Source: Paracoccaceae bacterium (GTDB lineage: Bacteria > Pseudomonadota > Alphaproteobacteria > Rhodobacterales > Rhodobacteraceae). From it: a stretch of 64,000 nt of DNA. The stretch covers positions 310,001 through 374,000 of the forward strand of contig WGNF01000002.1 of the NCBI GenBank assembly GCA_016124615.1. The letters are read 5' to 3'. The translations under genes and the position numbers were made by a program. Positions within the stretch are counted from its first letter, which is position 1. Every line of letters starts with the position of its first letter. The notes beneath the pieces were generated by a model, which saw only the letters and a program-made list of their open reading frames with translations, did no database searches and was not told the origin of the DNA. Of the stretch, positions 17,479 to 25,064 are shown piece by piece.

Positions 17479-18810
17479 ATGCGCGATATCGGCTTTGATG
17501 CCTTGCAGGCGGCCGTCGAGGCGCTGCACCCCGTGGCCCGGGTCGGTCGTATCGTCGAGATCGGGCGCGGCACGTTGCATGTGTCCGGGCTGACGGATGC
17601 GGCGGCGCTGGGTGACCGGGTCACGATCCGGCGCCCCACCGGGCCCGACATCGGTGGCGAGGTGCTGCGGCTTGCCGCCGACGGGGTGACGGTTCTGCCC
17701 GACGATACCGTCGAAGGGCTTTGCATCGGCAGCCGGGTCGAACTGGCCGGGCGCAGCGAGATTGCGCCCGATGCCAGCTGGATCGGCCGGATCGTCGATC
17801 CGTTCGGCCGCGCGCTGGACGGCCGCCCCCTTCTGCCCGGCCCGATCCCGCGATCCCTGCGTGCTGCGGCCCCGGCCGCCGCCCGGCGGCGCAGGCTGGG
17901 GCCGCGGCTTGAAACCGGGGTGGCGGTCTTCAATACGTTGCTGCCGCTGGTGCGCGGGCAGCGCATCGGGCTGTTCGCGGGCTCGGGCGTCGGCAAATCC
18001 TCGCTGTTGGCGAAGTTCGCGCGTGGCGTGTCGGCCGATGTCGTGGTGATCGCGCTGATCGGCGAACGCGGGCGCGAGTTGCGGGAATTCACCGAGCGCG
18101 TGCTGGGGCGGGAGGGGATGGCGCGGTCGGTGATCGTCACCGCAACCTCGGACCAATCGCCGTTGGTGCGCCGGCGCTGCGCCTGGGCGGCGATGGCTGT
18201 GGCCGAACACTTTCGCGACCTTGGGGCGCATGTGCTTTTCCTCGCCGACTCGGTGACCCGCTTTGCCGAGGCGCATCGTGAGGTTGCGCTTGCCGCCGGC
18301 GAAGAGGCGAGCCTGCGCGGCTACCCGCCGTCGACCGCCCACATGATCATGGCACTGGCCGAACGCGCCGGGCCGGGGCCAGAGGGCGCGGGGGACATCA
18401 CGGCGGTCTTCTCGGTTCTTGTCGCGGGGTCGGATATGGAGGAGCCGGTGGCCGACATCCTGCGCGGCGCGCTCGATGGCCATGTCGTGATGGACCGGCG
18501 CATCGCCGAGCGGGGCCGCTATCCGGCGATCGACCTGCTGCGATCGGTGTCCCGCAGCCTGCCGGACGCCGCGACGGGGGAGGAAAACGCGCTGATCGCT
18601 GAGGCGCGCCGGTTGCTTGGCGCCTATGACCGGGCGGAGTTGATGATCCAGGCCGGGCTTTACGCCGCGGGATCGGATCCGCTGATCGATGCGGCGATCC
18701 GGGTCTGGCCGGGTCTGGATGCCTTCCTGGCCGAAGACGAGCCCGCCAATGCCGCCCTGAGCTTCCGGCGCTTGGCGGCCTGTCTCGCGGCCGGGCGACG
18801 GGCTGGCTGA
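17479..18810 (+). CDS. fliI: Flagellar export ATPase FliI
   Basis: FliI is the F1-like ATPase that unfolds and releases export substrates. The 443-residue protein has the P-loop GLFAGSGVGKSSLLAKFARG, the GERGRELREFTERVLG motif, LFLADSVTRFAEAHREVALA and the C-terminal YPAIDLLRSVSRSLPD, all typical. It is divergent from flgB and stands alone; a perfect inverted repeat follows 36 bases after its stop. Confidence 0.97.
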   Translation: MRDIGFDALQAAVEALHPVARVGRIVEIGRGTLHVSGLTDAAALGDRVTIRRPTGPDIGGEVLRLAADGVTVLPDDTVEGLCIGSRVELAGRSEIAPDASWIGRIVDPFGRALDGRPLLPGPIPRSLRAAAPAAARRRRLGPRLETGVAVFNTLLPLVRGQRIGLFAGSGVGKSSLLAKFARGVSADVVVIALIGERGRELREFTERVLGREGMARSVIVTATSDQSPLVRRRCAWAAMAVAEHFRDLGAHVLFLADSVTRFAEAHREVALAAGEEASLRGYPPSTAHMIMALAERAGPGPEGAGDITAVFSVLVAGSDMEEPVADILRGALDGHVVMDRRIAERGRYPAIDLLRSVSRSLPDAATGEENALIAEARRLLGAYDRAELMIQAGLYAAGSDPLIDAAIRVWPGLDAFLAEDEPANAALSFRRLAACLAAGRRAG

Positions 18811-18845
18811 ACGGGTTGGCGGGGTCCGGTGCGCCGGAGTGCGGG

Positions 18846-18875
18846 CCGGATCGGCAGGATTTGCGGCCGATCCGG
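18846..18875. terminator. Perfect 10-bp inverted repeat downstream of fliI
   Basis: CCGGATCGGC (18846-18855) and GCCGATCCGG (18866-18875) form a perfect stem with a 10-base loop in the gap between fliI and the convergent DUF1217 gene. There is no T-run, so it may be a weak bidirectional terminator or an mRNA-end hairpin. The rest of the 196-bp gap shows nothing else. Confidence 0.5.
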
Positions 18876-19006
18876 GGCTGGCATGGCGCCCGGCCGGGAG
18901 GTTCGCCCCTCATTCATTCCGGACGCGGGACGCCCGTCCGTTTCGGACTCGCCCCGATGGCGGCGTCAGAGCCGGGTGATCGACGCCGATGCAGCGGCAA
19001 CGTCTG

Positions 19007-19861
19007 TCAGGAAAAAAGCGACAGCACCGTGTTCGCGGATCCGCCGCTGCCGGTCGTGGTGGTGCTTGAACTGTCGCCGCCGAGAAGTTGCAGCGCGATC
19101 GATGCCGCGCTCGCTTGGGAACCGCTTTGTGTATCGCTGCGAACGAGGAAGCGTTTCACAAGATCATCGATTTTGGCAGGGTCGGCGAATTGCGATACCG
19201 AACTGTCGCCGAAGGCCTGCTGCGCCTTGTCCTCGAAGACCTGGAGCTGGTGGTCGATATCAAGCGACACGAAACTTGACGGCAGGCCCAGCGCGGTCTG
19301 GAACACGGCGCGCATCGCGGGCGTTCCCATGACCGTATACCATTTCGTCGCCTCGGACCCGCTGCCCGACGCGAGATTGGCGAGGCTGCTCTGCATCTGG
19401 AGCGCAAGTTGCAGGTTGGTGTCCTGCTGTCCGACCGCGGTCTGGAACTGCTGATCCTGATAAGCCTTGCCGATTGTCGCCGCAAAGCCGGGATTCTGCG
19501 TGTTTGGCGGGCCGTCCTCGCCAAAATTGAAGGCCTGCGCAAGCGCGAGGTAGCGCTTGTCGCTGAGTTGGTTGGCAAGTGCGGTAGCACTGGAGGTTCC
19601 ATCCGTCAGCACCTTGCGGATCAGCGCTGTGCTGCCGGTCTGGTCACCAAGGCCGAAGGCGCCGAGCGCGACCTTGAGCAGCTTCGGGTCGGCCATGAGC
19701 TGATCGACGCTTGTCACCTTGCCGATCGTCGCCGCGAAATAGGTGGTATCGCGTTGCTGTACGGGTGCGGCGTCGAAGGCGGCCTCCTGGCTGGCCAGGG
19801 TCCGGGTCAGGAACTGCCAGCCGGCGTAGCCGCCCATCGGAACGACCGGTTGAAAGCTCAT
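19007..19861 (-). CDS. DUF1217 flagellar-cluster protein
   Basis: A 284-residue protein starting SFQPVVPMGGYAGWQFLTRT, with two similar segments (TTYFAATIGKVTSVDQLMAD and NPGFAATIGKAYQDQQFQTA), as in DUF1217 proteins found in alphaproteobacterial flagellar clusters. No biochemical function is known to me. It has no signal peptide, has long amphipathic helices, and ends in a Ser/Thr/Gly-rich tail followed by NTVLSLFS, reminiscent of flagellin C-ends. The ATG at 19861 overlaps the flbT stop (ATGA). A role as an exported axial or chaperone-like component is inference. Confidence 0.75.
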   Translation of the reverse strand: MSFQPVVPMGGYAGWQFLTRTLASQEAAFDAAPVQQRDTTYFAATIGKVTSVDQLMADPKLLKVALGAFGLGDQTGSTALIRKVLTDGTSSATALANQLSDKRYLALAQAFNFGEDGPPNTQNPGFAATIGKAYQDQQFQTAVGQQDTNLQLALQMQSSLANLASGSGSEATKWYTVMGTPAMRAVFQTALGLPSSFVSLDIDHQLQVFEDKAQQAFGDSSVSQFADPAKIDDLVKRFLVRSDTQSGSQASAASIALQLLGGDSSSTTTTGSGGSANTVLSLFS

Positions 19862-20262
19862 TGCGGGCTGGCGGCGAACAGCCGCTCCTCTCGTGGCAAG
19901 AGGCTGCGCAGGCATTTCAGGGCCTGATAATGCTGATCATCCAGCACCGCTGCCGTGGCGAGAGCCAGCTGCGCCCGGCTGTCGGGATCGGTCAGCACCT
20001 GGCTCAACTGTTCGATGCCGCGCAAAAGCTGCATCCTGGTATCCGCCGGGGCAACATCGCCGGACAGCACAAGCTGGGCGATGTAGCAGACGCGGCGCAC
20101 CGGTGTGGAGGCCTCTTCGGGGTGGATCGCATCGCGCAGCCGCAGGATGTGGGCGTTTGGCGTCATGATCGACAGGCGCGATCGCCGGTCGCCGTTTTCG
20201 ACGACTGCTCCGTTGATCAGCACCCGCTCTTTCGGGGCCAGTTTCAGAACGAGGCCGGTCAT
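19858..20262 (-). CDS. flbT: Flagellin synthesis regulator FlbT
   Basis: FlbT is a post-transcriptional regulator of flagellin; in Caulobacter it binds the fliC mRNA leader and promotes its decay. The 134 residues match the family: LKLAPKERVLINGAVVENGD, then APADTRMQLLRGIEQL and LDDQHYQALKCLRSLLPREE. It is coupled to flaF (ATGA overlap) and to the DUF1217 gene, downstream of fliC. Confidence 0.94.
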   Translation of the reverse strand: MTGLVLKLAPKERVLINGAVVENGDRRSRLSIMTPNAHILRLRDAIHPEEASTPVRRVCYIAQLVLSGDVAPADTRMQLLRGIEQLSQVLTDPDSRAQLALATAAVLDDQHYQALKCLRSLLPREERLFAASPQ

Positions 20263-20636
20263 GCGTCCTCTCCTCCGCCCCGAAGGCCACGCATGACGGC
20301 GGTGTTGATGTCGACAAGCACCTCGACGCCCGCATCGGTGCCGAGGGCCAGCCGACTTTGCCGCATGGTGAATTCGTAAAGATAGAAGATGCGCGCGCGC
20401 AGCGCCGGTGTCAGGCGGTTCTCGGGGTCCGCGACGTCGTTGGCCAGCGTGGTCCAGAGTCGAAGATTGTCGTGCAGGGCTTCGGCGAAGGCCGGGAATG
20501 CGTCTTTCCGGCGGCGTTCGGTGGCGCGCAGGCGCCGGGTGATTTGGGCGATCACTTCGTATTCGGTCGCGCGGGCCGATCGCAGGGGGGTGCCAACGGT
20601 CGCGTAGGCGGATTTGGCGAGGTCGAGGGCGTTCAT
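20259..20636 (-). CDS. flaF: Flagellin biosynthesis regulator FlaF
   Basis: FlaF opposes FlbT and is needed for flagellin production and secretion in alphaproteobacteria. The 125-residue protein shows the pattern ATEYEVIAQITRRL, then FPAFAEALHDNLRLWTTLAN, DVADPENRLTPALRARIFYL and the terminal LVDINTAVMRGL. It follows fliC after two GC-rich palindromes and precedes flbT. Confidence 0.93.
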   Translation of the reverse strand: MNALDLAKSAYATVGTPLRSARATEYEVIAQITRRLRATERRRKDAFPAFAEALHDNLRLWTTLANDVADPENRLTPALRARIFYLYEFTMRQSRLALGTDAGVEVLVDINTAVMRGLRGGGEDA

Positions 20637-20666
20637 GTCGGATCCTTCGGGTGACGTTGCGGGTCA

Positions 20667-20684
20667 GGCGGACCGCGGTCCGCC
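20667..20684. repeat. Perfect 18-bp palindrome between fliC and flaF
   Basis: GGCGGACCGCGGTCCGCC reads identically on both strands. It lies 30 bases before the flaF start and directly after the fliC hairpin, so it may form a cruciform, a second RNA hairpin or a protein site. Confidence 0.6.
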
Positions 20685-20688
20685 GGGG

Positions 20689-20715
20689 GTCGGGGCGCCA
20701 CCGGGGCGCCCCGAC
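20689..20715 (-). terminator. Strong hairpin after fliC
   Basis: GTCGGGGCGCC / GGCGCCCCGAC is a perfect 11-bp stem with a 5-base loop, 9 bases beyond the fliC stop. No T-run follows, so it may stabilise the fliC 3' end or reduce read-through to flaF rather than end transcription outright. Confidence 0.6.
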
Positions 20716-20724
20716 CGAAACCGG

Positions 20725-21960
20725 TCAACGGAAGAGCGACAGCAGGTTCTGCGGCGCCTTGTTCGCGATCGACAGCGCCTGCGTGCCAAGCTGCTGCTGG
20801 ACCTGAAGCGCCTGCAGGCGGGCCGACGCAGCCTCCATATCCGCATCGACGAGCGAACCGATGCCGCTCTTGAGCTTGTCCGTCAGGCTTGACACGAAGG
20901 TCGACTGCGAGGTGATCTGCGTGCTCGACGAGCCGAACGAGGCGGTTGCGTTGATCGACGTGGTCAACAGCGACTCGATCGTGCTGAGGGCCGAACTTGC
21001 GCCGGACGCCGTGCTCACGTTGATCGAGGACATCGCGGAGAGGCCGCCCGAGCCCGCATTCTTGAACTGCGCCCCGACGTTGAGGTCGCTTCCCCCGGTG
21101 TTGGTGAAGGTCAGCGTGCCGGGGTTGGTGCCGTCATCGGAGAAATCGACCGCGAGCCCCGCAATGCCGAGTTTGTCGATCGCGTTCTTCAGGCCGACCG
21201 CGACCATGTCGGAGGTCGAGGTGGCGGTGGCATCGGTATCGGTGACCGTGTAGGTCGCCGTTTTGCCACCGATCGCGACCGAGATCTGATCGCCCGCAGC
21301 CAGCGGATCGGTGTTATCGATCTGGATCACGCCGGTGTTCGCACTGCCGCCGCCCGTGGTTCCGTCGAGCGTGAAACCCGCGGTGTCACCGGCCGCCGAG
21401 ACCCCCGTGCCGTTGGTCGTGTCAAACACGGCCTTGGCGGAATAGCCCCCCGCCGACAGGTCGTTGGTCGCGACCGCGATATAGGCCGCCGTGATGTTCC
21501 CCGAGGTGTCGCGGTCCAGCGCCGAAAGGATGTTGACCGATCCGCCCTGCGAGCCGTTGACCAGGTTGACGCCGTTGAACTGCGCCGCCCCCACGACCTG
21601 ATTGATCTGGTTTTTCAGAGCGGTAATGTCGTTGTTCAGGCTCGTGCGGTCAGCGTTGCCGTCTTGCGCCGCGATGATCTTGGTCTTCATCTGGGTCAGC
21701 AGGTCGGTGACCGAGGTCGAGGCCTGGCTGGCCACGCCGACGGTGGAGTTGCCGAGCGACAGGCTGTTCGAGATGCCCATGAACCCGGTGACGTCGGAGT
21801 TCATCTGGGTCGAGATCGCCCAGACGGCGGCGTTATCGATGGCGCTGGAAACAGATTTCCCGGTCGAGATCTGGTTTTGCACGGTGTTGAGCTGGTCGTT
21901 GATGCTTTTCAACGACTGCAGGGCAACCATCGCGCTGGAGTTGGTCAGAATGGAAGACAT
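20725..21960 (-). CDS. fliC: Flagellin FliC
   Basis: The filament subunit, 411 residues and free of cysteine. The N-terminal D0/D1 helices (ILTNSSAMVALQSLKSINDQ, then LNTVQNQISTGKSVSSAIDN) and C-terminal helix (ARLQALQVQQQLGTQALSIA, NKAPQNLLSLFR) are canonical; the middle (~150-330) is a variable Gly/Thr/Asp-rich exposed region. The ATG at 21960 has AAGGAA 6 bases upstream; the frame continues upstream without homology. It is followed by flaF and flbT, which would control its translation and mRNA stability. Confidence 0.97.
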   Translation of the reverse strand: MSSILTNSSAMVALQSLKSINDQLNTVQNQISTGKSVSSAIDNAAVWAISTQMNSDVTGFMGISNSLSLGNSTVGVASQASTSVTDLLTQMKTKIIAAQDGNADRTSLNNDITALKNQINQVVGAAQFNGVNLVNGSQGGSVNILSALDRDTSGNITAAYIAVATNDLSAGGYSAKAVFDTTNGTGVSAAGDTAGFTLDGTTGGGSANTGVIQIDNTDPLAAGDQISVAIGGKTATYTVTDTDATATSTSDMVAVGLKNAIDKLGIAGLAVDFSDDGTNPGTLTFTNTGGSDLNVGAQFKNAGSGGLSAMSSINVSTASGASSALSTIESLLTTSINATASFGSSSTQITSQSTFVSSLTDKLKSGIGSLVDADMEAASARLQALQVQQQLGTQALSIANKAPQNLLSLFR

Positions 21961-22109
21961 TGCAGGTTCCTTTGGTCTGTCGGCGGCTTTGCGCCGTGTT
22001 TGGTCGGGCCGCGTGTCGCGGCGGGATTGGCATTCTGACCGTTGCAGCGGGCTTGAACCCCACCGCGCCATCCGGGATCGGATGCGGGATCAGTGATGCG
22101 GCCGAACTG

Positions 22110-22124
22110 CTAAGGCTTTGCTAA
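22110..22124 (-). promoter_or_regulatory. Candidate CtrA site upstream of fliC
   Basis: On the minus strand TTAGCAAAGCCTTAG is a TTAG-N7-TTAG direct repeat, 6 of 8 positions of the CtrA motif, about 150 bases before fliC and 42 bases after the flgN-like stop. The long leader it implies would suit FlbT control. No sigma-54 promoter in the correct orientation was found. Confidence 0.42.
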
Positions 22125-22165
22125 GTGCGGCCGCCGACTTGCGTGGCATTTGAACGAATGCGCCC

Positions 22166-22519
22166 TCAGGCGCGGTGTTCCATCGTTCCGGTGGACGGGC
22201 CGAGGCCATTGCGGCGGCCACGCGCGTCATAGGTTTCGGGCGCCGCCGCGCGCCGCAGGTCGGCAAGCCGCCGCCGCGCCGACCGGACGCCGCGGCCGGC
22301 CGCCTGCAACAAGGTCGCGTTGCGCCGCGCGCGGGCCCGCAGCCGTTCCAGCGCGCTAGACTCGGGCGGCGGGGCGGCGATGAGGGCGTCGAGCAGGGCC
22401 GATTTCTGCGCCGCGAGGGCCCCAAGGTGGGCGAAGTCGAACCGCCTCAGCAGGTCGACCTCGGTCTCGAGCAGGGCCATGAGGGCGGTCAGGGGGGAGC
22501 CGGGGTCAACCAGAGCCAT
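22166..22519 (-). CDS. FlgN-like export chaperone
   Basis: A 117-residue helical protein (LTALMALLETEVDLLRRFDF, LGALAAQKSALLDALIAA) with the spacing of FlgN, the chaperone for hook-associated proteins FlgK and FlgL, ending in a basic Arg/Ala/Gly-rich tail. It overlaps the flgJ end by 14 bases. Assignment rests on the EKxxLL-like helix pair and position; FlgN is poorly conserved. Confidence 0.68.
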   Translation of the reverse strand: MALVDPGSPLTALMALLETEVDLLRRFDFAHLGALAAQKSALLDALIAAPPPESSALERLRARARRNATLLQAAGRGVRSARRRLADLRRAAAPETYDARGRRNGLGPSTGTMEHRA

Positions 22520-22793
22520 CCGCCCGCGCCTTCAGGGCCTCGAAGAGTTTTTCGGCCAGACCGACGCCGCCATGCCGGACCATCGCGTCCGCTTCTGCCT
22601 GACGCAGGAAAGAGCCGAACTGTTCTTCGCCGATGCCGCCTCCAAAGCTTTCGGGGGTCTTGTCGGTCCCGGCGAATTTCAGCATCTCGGCCAAGAACGA
22701 GGCTTCCAATGCCTGCGCGGCCTTGTGCAGCGCGGCTGTCTTGTCGGTCCCGGCGGGAACGGCCCGGGTCGGGGGGTGTGTTGGATCGATCAT
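22506..22793 (-). CDS. flgJ: FlgJ N-terminal-type rod-binding protein
   Basis: FlgJ caps the growing rod. This 95-residue protein has only the rod-binding domain (ALEASFLAEMLKFAGTDKTP, FGGGIGEEQFGSFLRQAEAD, GVGLAEKLFEALKA) and no glucosaminidase domain, as usual in alphaproteobacteria, where a separate transglycosylase such as the SltF-like protein at 7808 acts. The ATG at 22793 fits the family start; the frame remains open upstream opposite fliK only by composition. Confidence 0.9.
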   Translation of the reverse strand: MIDPTHPPTRAVPAGTDKTAALHKAAQALEASFLAEMLKFAGTDKTPESFGGGIGEEQFGSFLRQAEADAMVRHGGVGLAEKLFEALKARADGSG

Positions 22794-22838
22794 CGGCTCC
22801 GGCTCATTCTGCGTCGGGGCCAGATTGCGCTGCGACCG

Positions 22839-22853
22839 GTAAACAACGGGTAA
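22839..22853 (-). promoter_or_regulatory. Candidate CtrA site in the flgJ/fliK divergent gap
   Basis: The minus strand reads TTACCCGTTGTTTAC, a TTAC-N7-TTAC direct repeat matching 6 of 8 CtrA positions, 46 bases upstream of flgJ and 48 bases upstream of fliK. Confidence 0.4.
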
Positions 22854-22900
22854 CCTCTCGCGGCGATAGTGGCAGCGACCCGACAGAAGTCGCGAAAGCC

Positions 22901-24379
22901 ATGACCCCGGTAAGCAGTTCGCCCGACTATCACGTACCGAAGGCGCAACCGCGCCCGCCGCATGGTGGGTCGGATGACGCGGCATTTCGGTCTGTGCTGA
23001 CCGCGATGATGGCCCCCCTTGAACAGGTTCCGGCGCAGGCGCCGGATGTGCGGGGCGGTTCGGATGCGGAACTGGTCGGGGCGGGGTCGTCGGATCGCAA
23101 AGCGGACGCGCCCGGGGCCATTGCGGTGTCGGTTGCAGACTCCGATGCCCGACGGGAGCAGGCTGCGGCGAGCGAGGGGGGCGGTGCTGGCAGTTGCATT
23201 GCCCTGCCAGCGCTCGCCCTGTTGGCTGACGGATCGCAACCGGCGACCGGTGCGGCGGGCGGTGGAGGCGCGCGGCCGACTGTGGTGGACGCCGGGCCGG
23301 TTTCGGCAGGCGCCAACTGCGCCCTGCCGGTCGTTGGTGGCTCAGAGCAGAGCCTGACGGCAGGACCGGCCGCCGATGACGTTGGGCAGGCTGAGGGTGC
23401 CCCGCCATTGCCTTTGCCGATGCGCGTCGCAGTACCGGCTTCGGAGCCGGGGGAGGCGGCGGCCCGATCGTTTGCGGGGAGGGCCGATATGGCGCCGGAC
23501 GGAACTCCGCAGCGGATGGCGCCCCTTGCCGCCTCGGTGGCAGATGCCGGTGCAGACCCCGGCACTGTGCCGGTTCGGGCGGTGCTTCCGCAGGGCGGCA
23601 GGCTGCGGGTTTTGCCATCAGGTGGTGCGGATCCGGGCCTGACCTCGACGGCTAGCGACGCTGCACCCCCGGCCGCGTCGGAGGGGCGGTTAGTCGGAGC
23701 GGTGGGGACGGAGGCGCGGGCTGACGGCCACACCGACGCACAGGCCCGCGGCGCGGGCGCAGGCCCCGAGACTTCGCCCACGATCGCAGCGGCGAGTGGA
23801 GAGCCGATTCCCTCAGGGCCGACGACGCCGGACACGACGCCGCAGCGGCGGAGCGAGAGTGAAGCCCCCGGCAAACATTCGGACGCGGTTGCGCCGCCGT
23901 CGGGTGGTTCCGTTCATTCCGGCGCGACGGTGCCGGACCGGGCGGCACCCGCTACGGCATCGCCCACCCCAATGGCGGATTCGCTTTCGGCAGCGCTGCG
24001 CGCATTGGCGGAGAAGATTGCGGCGCAGGCGGATCAGCCCGACCGGCACGGCGTGGAATTGACCCTCGCACCGGAAGAACTCGGGCGGATTCGCCTGACG
24101 ATGGACGGCGGCGACGGCCGCATGACCGTGACGGTACAGGCCGACCGCGCCGAGACGCTCGATCTTCTGCGCCGCAACATCGACATGCTTGCGCAGGATT
24201 TTCGCGACCTCGGCTATGCGCAAACGAGTTTCAGCTTTGGCGGTGGTGCATCGGAGTCCCCGCCGCAGCCGTCAGCCCCGCCACCCGCCCGCGCCGCGCC
24301 AGCCGAGGTGGCGTTCACCCCGGCGTTTCACCAACCCACCCTTGTCGGCCCGGTCGAGGGCCTCGACCTTCGCGTTTGA
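22901..24379 (+). CDS. fliK: Flagellar hook-length control protein FliK
   Basis: FliK measures the hook and triggers the export switch in FlhB. The 492-residue protein has a long disordered Gly/Ala/Pro-rich N-terminal ruler region (to ~360) and the conserved C-terminal Flg_hook domain (HGVELTLAPEELGRIRLTMD, then MTVTVQADRAETLDLLRRNI and LGYAQTSFSFG). The start at 22901 is the first ATG with a sensible N-terminus; the frame is open for 242 codons upstream over flgJ and flgN but that part is antisense. It lies 12 bases before flgD. Confidence 0.88.
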   Translation: MTPVSSSPDYHVPKAQPRPPHGGSDDAAFRSVLTAMMAPLEQVPAQAPDVRGGSDAELVGAGSSDRKADAPGAIAVSVADSDARREQAAASEGGGAGSCIALPALALLADGSQPATGAAGGGGARPTVVDAGPVSAGANCALPVVGGSEQSLTAGPAADDVGQAEGAPPLPLPMRVAVPASEPGEAAARSFAGRADMAPDGTPQRMAPLAASVADAGADPGTVPVRAVLPQGGRLRVLPSGGADPGLTSTASDAAPPAASEGRLVGAVGTEARADGHTDAQARGAGAGPETSPTIAAASGEPIPSGPTTPDTTPQRRSESEAPGKHSDAVAPPSGGSVHSGATVPDRAAPATASPTPMADSLSAALRALAEKIAAQADQPDRHGVELTLAPEELGRIRLTMDGGDGRMTVTVQADRAETLDLLRRNIDMLAQDFRDLGYAQTSFSFGGGASESPPQPSAPPPARAAPAEVAFTPAFHQPTLVGPVEGLDLRV

Positions 24380-24391
24380 AAGGACATCTGC

Positions 24392-25057
24392 ATGACGACT
24401 GCGGTTACCGCAACGCCGGCCACCGGCACGACAACGCCCGCCGCGACGGCCACTGCCGCGCCCGCGATCAACGCCAATTTCAACATGTTCCTGACCATGC
24501 TGACAACGCAGCTGAAGAATCAGGACCCGATGAACCCCACGGACTCCTCGCAGTTTGCCGTTCAGTTGGCGACCTTTTCGGGGGTCGAGCAGCAGACGCA
24601 GACCAACCAGATCTTGCAGGGGCTTGCCGGGCAATTCGGGTCGATGGGCATGACGCAACTGGCCGGATGGGTGGGGATGGAGGCGCGCGTCACCGCACCA
24701 ACGGCCTTTGGCGGAAGCCCGATCACCTTGGCGCCATCACCCGAAGCGGGGGCCGACAAGACGGTGCTGATCGTGACTGACGCGAGCGGCAAGCAGGTGG
24801 CGAGTCAGGCGCTGCCGGTATCCGGCGCACCGACGCAATGGGATGGCAAGGACGACAGTGGCGCGACATTGCCCGACGGCAATTACACCTTTGCGCTGGA
24901 GAATTATGCGAAGGGCACCCTGATCGGCACCGATCCGGTCGAAAGCTACGCCCGCGTCGCCGAGGTGCAAAGCGGTGTGAATGGCGCGGTTCTGGTGCTC
25001 GACGGCGGCGCGCAGGTTGATGCGTCGTCGGTCACCGCCCTCAGAGCCGCCAATTGA
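24392..25057 (+). CDS. flgD: Flagellar hook-cap protein FlgD
   Basis: FlgD caps the growing hook. The 221-residue protein has a Thr/Ala-rich N-terminus, the FlgD motif FNMFLTMLTTQLKNQDPMNP with TDSSQFAVQLATFSGVEQQ, and the C-terminal FlgD-Ig and Tudor-like region (QWDGKDDSGATLPDGNYTF). It ends the flagellar region; the hook gene flgE is not in the window. It converges on ubiB with 7 bases between the stops. Confidence 0.95.
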   Translation: MTTAVTATPATGTTTPAATATAAPAINANFNMFLTMLTTQLKNQDPMNPTDSSQFAVQLATFSGVEQQTQTNQILQGLAGQFGSMGMTQLAGWVGMEARVTAPTAFGGSPITLAPSPEAGADKTVLIVTDASGKQVASQALPVSGAPTQWDGKDDSGATLPDGNYTFALENYAKGTLIGTDPVESYARVAEVQSGVNGAVLVLDGGAQVDASSVTALRAAN

Positions 25058-25064
25058 GCCCGGG

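Noticed and set aside
22025..22060. Sigma-54 promoter for fliC (TTGGCATTCTGACCGTTGCA)
   Set aside because: It is on the plus strand, opposite to fliC, and the GG-to-GC spacing is wrong for sigma-54.
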